A stretch of 42,796 nucleotides of DNA. Source: Blastocystis hominis. Lineage: Eukaryota > Sar > Bigyra > Opalinata > Blastocystidae. Position numbers and translations under genes: made by a program. The stretch is from positions 5,001 through 47,796 of the forward strand of contig NW_013171867.1 of the NCBI RefSeq assembly GCF_000151665.1. The letters run 5' to 3'. Shown one piece after another: positions 36,590 through 42,796 of this stretch (position 1 is its first letter; each line of letters starts with the position of its first letter). Below the pieces are notes generated by a model, which worked only from the letters and a program-made list of their open reading frames with translations, did no database searches and was not told the origin of the DNA.

Positions 36590-39392
36590 TAAACGATTAT
36601 TCGATTTTTTCAATTTTGTGTGGTGTAGAGGAAATAAGAAAGAGAATGCAAAGAAGACATTGGGAAACTCAAATTCGACAGGAATATTGAGTTTTGAAGT
36701 GGCTGTGAAAGAAGAATCGTGTGCGAATAAGAATGAAGCCAGCTTAAGTATGAATGGGAAGAAGACGATGAATAGTGAATATATGAGTGAAGATAGTATG
36801 GAAAAGATAGTCAGTGATGACAAAGAAGACCTGAAGGTTTTGTGTAGTGATAATGAGAGGAAGCGAGAATGCGATTCATTAGAGAGGACGAATACTGTCC
36901 AACAGAAGAATGTCCTGCCGTATAAGAAGGTTCATTCTGAAATGTGGTATAAGAATGCGAATTTGGATACGCCACTTGAATTGGTGGATGAGGGATAGAT
37001 TTGTAGTAAATTGAGCCCAATTCGATCCGACAGTAAATATGCCTTCCCATCTGGGAAATTGAACACCGATTTATGTGCTCTGTCTCATCTTTGGGAAGAG
37101 AGAGGACATGGGTGAGAGAGTTGCAGGATGCGATGGGAGTACTGGAATTCGTTGGAAATGTCCACTTTTGGAAGAGATATGGGACCATCCAAGACAGAGA
37201 GAAGGAGGCGAGGTACAGTACCATATAGAATAAGAGTGGTTAGAGAAGAGTACAAGAAGCTGAAACCAATTCTGGAAGCCAAGAAAGAAGAAGAAAGAAG
37301 AAAGAAGCAAGAGGCGAGAAGGAAGGAGGTTGATCTAGAAGCAAAGGCATCGGAGAAGAAATCACAGGCAGAGAGAAAGGGAGACGATAGCACCGTGAAG
37401 GAAGAGAAGAACCGAGAGGAAGCACGAAAAACGACCGAAGAGAGGGTTCAAAGAGTACGGCTACAGGAGCCGAAGGGAACCAAGGTGCCCAATGGAACCA
37501 AAGGAACCAATGGACCCCAGAAGACAGAATCGCCCCAGGTGCTTGAGAGAATGGAGGTGCCAGTGAGACCGTCAGACCCGATAGAAGAAAGCTGTGATGT
37601 GAAGAGTGACAAACCTATGTCCAAGGAAGAAGAAACGGAAGTGGGGCATATCCCGGTAGAGAAGACGTGTCTAGCGGGACCCAAGGAACACCCCATGGAA
37701 ACAAAGGAGCAAGAGAATCCCGGAAGGATATGGAGTGAGAAGAGTATCGAAGGAAGGGAGGTCGAAGAATATCCTAAAGAGGAAGAGACATGGAGGTACT
37801 CAGAGGAAGGAAGGCAGAATTGGGACAGGGAGGAAGAGGAGAGTAGCAGTGAAGTGTCCTCTCCTTCTACGACACCCATGGATTGGTCGAAAGAAGAGTA
37901 CCTGGAAGTCTTGATGGATGAAAACGAGAATGGATATTGGAGTGACTCCACGATGGAGAACTCGGTGACGGATAGTGTTGATGGATGGCTTGAGGTGGAG
38001 GAAAGGAAGAACAGCCCTCTGGGTGGCTGGAGATCCTCGAGCCCCGAGAGTGAGAGATCTCACTATAGTAACGCCTCAACGCGAGAACATTCACCGAGAC
38101 GAGATACTATCCTCAATTCACACTGCAGAGTGGTCACACCTGTGAAAGTGAATGTCCAGGTGGATCAAGAAGAGAGTGAGGAGGAGGAGAAGGAGGAGAA
38201 ACCCTTGCAAGAAGAGAGGACGATGAAGACCCTCGGTAGAGAGGGAGAGAGTAAAGTATTGCACAACAGAGGAGACGAAGTACACAGACCTGACGTGAAG
38301 TGGCACAGGCGAAGCCAAAGTTGGGACGAGGATATGATGGTCCGAGTACCCGAGAGGAAGTACTTACCGCAGGCAGAGGAAAGCGAACCTAAGAGTGATG
38401 TAGAGAAGGAGGAGGTTGAGAGATGGCGAGAAGGTTCGGAAGGTCCTGAGGTTTGGTCTATGGAAGATCGCGGACTTGTGGAGTCTTACCGGATAAACAT
38501 CGATGCAGATGGTTTGGCAGTTCCTCCCCAGAAGGAATGTGTGGAAGGGGAGAGGGAGGTAAGAAACGAAGGTCCGAGCAAAGAGGAACTTTTGGCAGAG
38601 CCTGACAAAGAATCAGAGAAGCAGATATCTGTGAAGGAAGAGCAAGATGCGAAGAAGAAGGAGATATCGGTAGAGAATACCTCGCTGGAAGACGACCGCT
38701 ATCTAGAGGCAGCCATTAAGAAGGCGAAGGAGACGGTAGCGGAGATAGAAGAGGAGAAGAAGAATAAGAAGAAGTCGAGACGAGGTAGAAGAGGAAAACC
38801 GAAGAAGGAAGAGAAAGGAAACAAGGAAAGCCGTAAAGACTCGGATACGACGCAGGAAGTAGTGTGTGAACCGAGGAAGGGCGAACACCTGAGAATCTAT
38901 GGATTGCTAGAGGGCAACGTGAAACTGGTGTACAAGTTGATATACCGGTTGGTGGAAGTGTGCGAACTGGAATCGATAGTGCAGGACGTCCGAGTGACAA
39001 TTCTCCGCAAAATTGGCCAAGAGCGCTTCTTCAAAGTGACTGGTAAGGGAATCACGAACGATAAGTTTGTGACCCCTTTCTCGGTGCTTGGGAACCATAT
39101 GGGATTCAGAGTGAGAGTGTTCCTCCAGAATCCCCGGCGACCAAAGGGGAAGAAATACCAATTTGACAGGAGACTGGTGTACGGCGTGGCAACCCACAAT
39201 GTAGGGACAGTGAAGAAGAAGAAGAAGATCGAAATCCTGAACTACATGAATGAGGTGGGTGCGAACGTATTGGCGCTACAGGAGACGAAACGGACGGAAC
39301 GTGATGAAGTTTGGAAAGTTCCGGGCTGTGTGGTTTTCGAACACCGGCCGAAGAAGCTGGCGAAAGGAAACCTGGGAACAAACAAATTATAG
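36570..39392 (+). pseudogene. LINE ORF1 second part fused to endonuclease start, copy C
   Basis: One frame with in-frame stops at 36996-36998 (TAG, where copy A has TCG) and near 37114 (TGA), then open from 37128 for 754 codons. Most of it is Glu/Lys/Arg/Ser-rich disordered sequence. A folded part starts near residue 585 of the open stretch (GEHLRIYGLLEGNVKLVYKL). At about residue 685 an endonuclease/exonuclease/phosphatase domain begins (VATHNVGTVKKKKK, then NVLALQETKRTE with the catalytic Glu of QET). It is cut at 39392 by the rearrangement. It shows that this family carries an AP-type endonuclease. Confidence 0.65.
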
Positions 39393-39462
39393 ACCTGCAG
39401 GAGATCTTGAGCAGGCTGTTCACCGTCTATTACGTCCGTACCTATATTAGACTTTGACTTCT
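39392..39462 (-). repeat. Inverted fragment of the LINE's own 3' end
   Basis: GACCTGCAGGAGATCTTGAG and the following bases match the reverse complement of the 3' terminus of copies B (33008 onward) and C. It lies inside copy C between the endonuclease start and the RT remnant, so an inversion or template switch accompanied the loss of the RT core. Confidence 0.65.
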
Positions 39463-39485
39463 TCGAGATCTCATATGTACGGAGG

Positions 39486-39881
39486 ATGATTCCACGCCTT
39501 TGGATACGCCAGCTGCAGGAGAGCGATGCGCAGTTTCTGAGGACGTACTTGACAAGAGGACGAGCCATCAACCGGCGCTACCTGGACTTGTGGTTCAGGC
39601 ATCCGGAGTTGGCTAGAGGGTGTCAGGTAATCCTGGAAATGCGCTGTGGGAGCTGGTGTTGTGTGGAGACGCACTACCCTAAGCTAGAGGGGCCAGAAGG
39701 GTGTAAGTGTCCTTGCTGTGGAGAGTGCGGGAAGGAGACCCTAGAGCACTTCCTCTTTAAATGCCGGAGATATATGAAAGAAAGATTGGCTTTGGTCCGG
39801 AGGATCAGGGAGAGGCTCACGTTGGGTGAGGAGTGTGACGTGGATCCTTTCTCTGATCCGGATGGTTCTCGGATTGGATGA
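39486..39881 (+). pseudogene. Reverse transcriptase C-terminal zinc-knuckle fragment, copy C
   Basis: A 131-codon frame nearly identical to the last part of the copy B RT (IPRLWIRQLQES, then CPCCGECGKETLEHFLFKC). The upstream RT domains are missing. Confidence 0.7.
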
Positions 39882-41068
39882 TGTGTCGACCCACAAAGCA
39901 GAAATAGAGAGAGTGAAAAGGAAGTCTGTGAAGAGGGATGCCCTACATCTGCCCGATAGTCCGAACGACTCAGAGGCAGCTAGTAGGTTGACACGAGCGT
40001 TAGAGAAGGACACAAGTCCGAGACGCGGAGGGACAAAGTCGGATCTTAGTGATGGACCTGCAAGGGGAGATCAAGTAGAGAGCGGGAGAGTTTCGACGCC
40101 TGGGGGCGTGCCTGAGAGGGAAAAGCTGGTTAGTTGTGTCGCTATCACACCCACCAACTAGCTTTTCGGCGCCGGTTATGGTGACCTCTTTGCCACAGGT
40201 ACCGGGTAGGAAGAAGAATAGACAGTCTGGAATCGACGAGTTTTTCAAGATCGCGACCAAGTGCTCAGACAAGGACAAGGATTTATCTGCGGACAAGACT
40301 TCAGACAAGACTTCGGACAAGGACAAGACTGGAACGAGGACAAGATCAAGATGGACTGACAGTAGGAGGACTGTTTTGGACCCGTCGAACCGAAAACGTC
40401 TACGACTGGTACAAGAGAGGACATGGAGAGACACCCACGGATTGTCGACAAACGACAGATCTACTTCAGACAATGAGCCAATAGAGTCTCTGCTGGCTTT
40501 CAAGTTACGCAACGATCGTGTTGCACAAGGATCGAAAGGGGTGACACACCGACAGTCACCCACGGATGACGAGGATTCTCAGACCCCCGAGATTATACCT
40601 TTAATCGATAGGAAGGATACGGAATGTCAGACCCTACGGACGACTGGGAAGAGCTTACCGATAACTGGAATTACTCCGGACAAGAACGACGAAGGTTCTC
40701 GCGCTGTTTCTACGACTGCTTCGACGACTGCTAATTCGACGTTTTCGACTGCGGATTCTGGTGACGCGTGTCAATTTTCTACTCATATCGCTGTGGACAG
40801 CCGATTTCGCCCATATCTATTGTGTAAGGACCCGGTAGATTTGAGAGGCTCGCTACGTGGCTTTGGTGATTGCAGTGTTATTCCGAGAGGATCCTTGGGA
40901 CGGAGGGTCATTCAAAGAATTTATTGTGCGGACTGGAGAGACATTGTTAAGGGTTCGATGAGAAATGGTTTTGGCTCTGTGTGTACCTCGTCTGGGGAGA
41001 ATCGTGGTTGGGATAGCCATGGGAGGGATAATTGGGTCCCGAACACAGGAAGGAAGAAAGGACTGTGA
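39826..41068 (+). pseudogene. LINE region downstream of RT with PIP box, copy C
   Basis: Two overlapping frames (39826-40161 and 40136-41068) join by a frameshift near 40130 into one hydrophilic protein. The PIP box QSGIDEFF is at 40223-40246, followed by DKTSDK repeats, a Ser/Thr-rich region and a Cys-containing segment (RPYLLCKDPVDLRGS). Copies A and B keep parts of this region. Its presence in several copies indicates a real C-terminal extension of the LINE protein. Confidence 0.55.
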
Positions 41069-41316
41069 AGAAATCCAGACACCAGGTATTGGTCGTGAGA
41101 AGTTCTTTTGGGGAGAGGAGTGAGTTGGTTGTATGTGAGGAACTAGCAAAATTTTTGCAAAGCACTCACTATGATCGGCTTACTCTTTTTGGTATTTGGA
41201 GCAAAGGGATAGCAAGCAGACCCAAGAGGTCGGCTACTGGGAAGAAGTCCAAGGCCGGAAGGTACGGACGTAACAGGCGGTCAACGGCCCGCTCAAGATC
41301 TCCTGAAGGTCAATAA
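41032..41316 (+). pseudogene. LINE basic C-terminal tail, copy C
   Basis: A 94-codon frame with EELAKFLQSTHYDRLTLFGI and a Lys/Arg-rich end. It matches copy B 33003-33220 and, out of frame, copy A. It ends just before the TTTG tail. Confidence 0.55.
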
Positions 41317-41427
41317 TTTGTTTGTTTGTTTTGTTTGTTAACATGTTCCCCACCTGAACATTAATAATAATTATCTCCGTAGATTGGAATACACATTTCT
41401 TACATAAAACAAACAATATGATTATCA

Positions 41428-42732
41428 TTACTTACAAGGATTATCTGTAATGCAGATCCCAACGATGCATCCCACAATGAGAATAACCAAAATAATACTT
41501 ATTATTCGAACAATAACATTTTCAAAAGAACCAATAATTAACCCAGCACCAGTGCATAGCAAAAATATACAAACTCCGCATGACCATACATTTTCCATAT
41601 CGAATTGACAAATTACACATATCATATATATTATCAATACAATATATGATCCAATTCCAAATATCAATACATATTTCAGTCCATTATTACCAATCAATCC
41701 AATTATCAATAAAGTCATTATACAACTTATAAATATCAATACGATTCCTGTATATACAATTTCTTTATCTTTATCCCAATACAAAACAGAACATAGAATC
41801 ATTAATCCTATTCCGATTACTCCGATTACCACATATTTCAAAAATGATACTTCAAATGATCCTATTACTAAATCAACAAATGTACATAGTCCAAATATCA
41901 CACCTCCACTTATCCATACAAAAATCATTTCCCATTTATAAATTGCACATATCATATATATTATCAATACAATATATGATCCAATTCCAAATATCAATAC
42001 ATATTTCAATCCTTTGATATTAATTAATCCAAATATCAATCCAGTCATTATACAACTTATAAATATCAATACGATTCCTGTATATACAATTTCTTCATCT
42101 TTATCCCAATACAAAACAGAACATAGAATCATTAATCCTATTCCGATTACTCCGATTACCACATATTTCAAAAATGATACTTCAAATGATCCTATTACTA
42201 AATCAACAAATGTACATAGTCCAAATATCACACCTCCACTTATCCATACAAAAATCATTTCCCATTTATAAATTGCACATATCATATATATTATCAATAC
42301 AATATATGATCCAATTCCAAATATCAATACATATTTCAATCCTTTGATATTAATTAATCCAAATATCAATCCAGTCATTATACAACTTATAAATATCAAT
42401 ACGATTCCTGTATATACAATTTCTTCATCTTTATCCCAATACAAAACAGAACATAGAATCATTAATCCTATTCCGATTACTCCGATTACCACATATTTCA
42501 AAAATGATACTTCAAATGATCCTATTACTAAATCAACAAATGTACATAGTCCAAATATCACACCTCCACTTATCCATACATTTTCCATATCCCATTGACA
42601 AATTGCACATATCACATATATTATCAATACAATATATGATCCAATTCCAAATATCAATACATATATCAATGCACTATTACCAACAAATCCAATTATCAAG
42701 CCAGTCATTATACAACCAGCTATTATTACCAT
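41428..42732 (-). CDS. Multi-span membrane protein of four 110-residue repeats
   Basis: The frame is open from 42768, but the first in-frame ATG is at 42732, giving 434 residues. Stops lie just upstream of 42768, so either 42732 is the start or an upstream exon lies outside the window. Four consecutive units of about 110 residues each carry four hydrophobic spans (IVYTGIVLIFISCIMTGLIF, YVLIFGIGSYIVLIIY, ISGGVIFGLCTFVDLVIG, YVVIGVIGIGLMILCSVLYW). This gives about 16 predicted spans. No transporter signature was recognised. Probably a host gene, with unknown function. Confidence 0.65.
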   Translation of the reverse strand: MVIIAGCIMTGLIIGFVGNSALIYVLIFGIGSYIVLIIYVICAICQWDMENVWISGGVIFGLCTFVDLVIGSFEVSFLKYVVIGVIGIGLMILCSVLYWDKDEEIVYTGIVLIFISCIMTGLIFGLINIKGLKYVLIFGIGSYIVLIIYMICAIYKWEMIFVWISGGVIFGLCTFVDLVIGSFEVSFLKYVVIGVIGIGLMILCSVLYWDKDEEIVYTGIVLIFISCIMTGLIFGLINIKGLKYVLIFGIGSYIVLIIYMICAIYKWEMIFVWISGGVIFGLCTFVDLVIGSFEVSFLKYVVIGVIGIGLMILCSVLYWDKDKEIVYTGIVLIFISCIMTLLIIGLIGNNGLKYVLIFGIGSYIVLIIYMICVICQFDMENVWSCGVCIFLLCTGAGLIIGSFENVIVRIISIILVILIVGCIVGICITDNPCK

Positions 42733-42750
42733 AATACCTGTACATAATAA
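41760..42750. repeat. 330-bp tandem coding repeats
   Basis: Anchor sequence CCCAATACAAAACAGAACAT recurs at 41775, 42105 and 42435, exactly 330 bases apart. The two central units are almost identical, while the outer units have diverged. This indicates recent unequal crossing-over or gene conversion within the membrane-protein gene. Confidence 0.85.
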
Positions 42751-42796
42751 ACTCTTGTATAGTTGCAAGTGGAAAACGTATCACTATAAAATATAT

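Larger units (their letters stand above)
35524..41340 (+). mobile_element. LINE-like non-LTR retrotransposon, copy C (longest, rearranged)
   Basis: It starts where similarity to copy A begins (TTTCATTTCATATG) and ends in a TTTG tail (about 41317-41340). Order: 5' region, ORF1 frames, the beginning of an endonuclease (about 39185-39390), a 70-base inverted piece of the element's own 3' end, the RT C-terminal zinc knuckle, the PIP-box region and the basic tail. The rest of the endonuclease and the RT catalytic core are missing, so it cannot move by itself. Confidence 0.75.

Noticed and set aside
40000-40563. 187-codon - strand frame in LINE copy C
   Set aside because: It is antisense to the PIP-box region. 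The + strand frame is conserved between copies and joins the RT remnant.
42733-42768. Extension of the membrane-protein gene to a TTG at 42768
   Set aside because: A TTG start is unlikely in a eukaryote. The first in-frame ATG is at 42732 and stops lie directly upstream of 42768.

Overview
The window looks like nuclear DNA of a single-celled eukaryote. It holds a decaying Maverick/Polinton-type endogenous DNA virus set in AT-rich, microsatellite-rich host DNA together with pieces of a non-LTR (LINE-like) retrotransposon. I could not identify the species. The MORN-plus-leucine-rich-repeat genes with repeated SIQIG/TIKIG motifs are a style I associate with free-living or gut-dwelling protists (a metamonad is a low-confidence guess). 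All frames read well with the standard genetic code, and I saw no clear introns, tRNA or rRNA genes.

Layout: (1) about 148-2752, LINE copy A, internally deleted, on the + strand. (2) About 2700-5120, the left arm of a large imperfect inverted repeat. It is AT-rich and mostly non-coding, and runs into an outward-reading MORN/LRR gene (4798-5832, -). (3) About 6100-27130, the Maverick. It carries protein-primed DNA polymerase B (broken), two small NPxTG adaptor-like genes, two unknown + strand genes, a retroviral-type integrase, a fibre-like gene, the major capsid protein, a frameshifted small gene, the packaging ATPase, an adenain-type cysteine protease, a broken basic minor-capsid-like gene, a long coiled-coil protein, and three penton-like proteins, the largest an array of repeated modules. 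(4) 27507-28739, a second outward-reading MORN gene (+) that also has two membrane segments. It runs into the right inverted arm (about 28650-33002). (5) 33003-34796, LINE copy B on the - strand, 5'-truncated and abutting a small scar of a second, different Maverick polymerase (34797-34885, +). (6) About 35524-41340, LINE copy C on the + strand, the longest but lacking its reverse transcriptase core. (7) 41428-42732 (-), a multi-span membrane protein built from four 110-residue repeats.

The Maverick genes form a virion-making kit: capsid, penton, packaging motor, protease and fibre, plus replication and integration enzymes. The polymerase carries at least six lesions and several minor structural genes carry one to four. 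The capsid, ATPase, integrase, fibre and single-module penton genes are uninterrupted, so the element is probably dead for self-replication but still retains capsid coding capacity. Genes are tightly packed, with ATGA and TAAATG junctions, short GC-rich hairpins at gene ends and a recurrent CCAWAGTAAATG start context. Together these suggest a compact viral-style transcription system. Some frameshifts lie in homopolymers and could be assembly errors.
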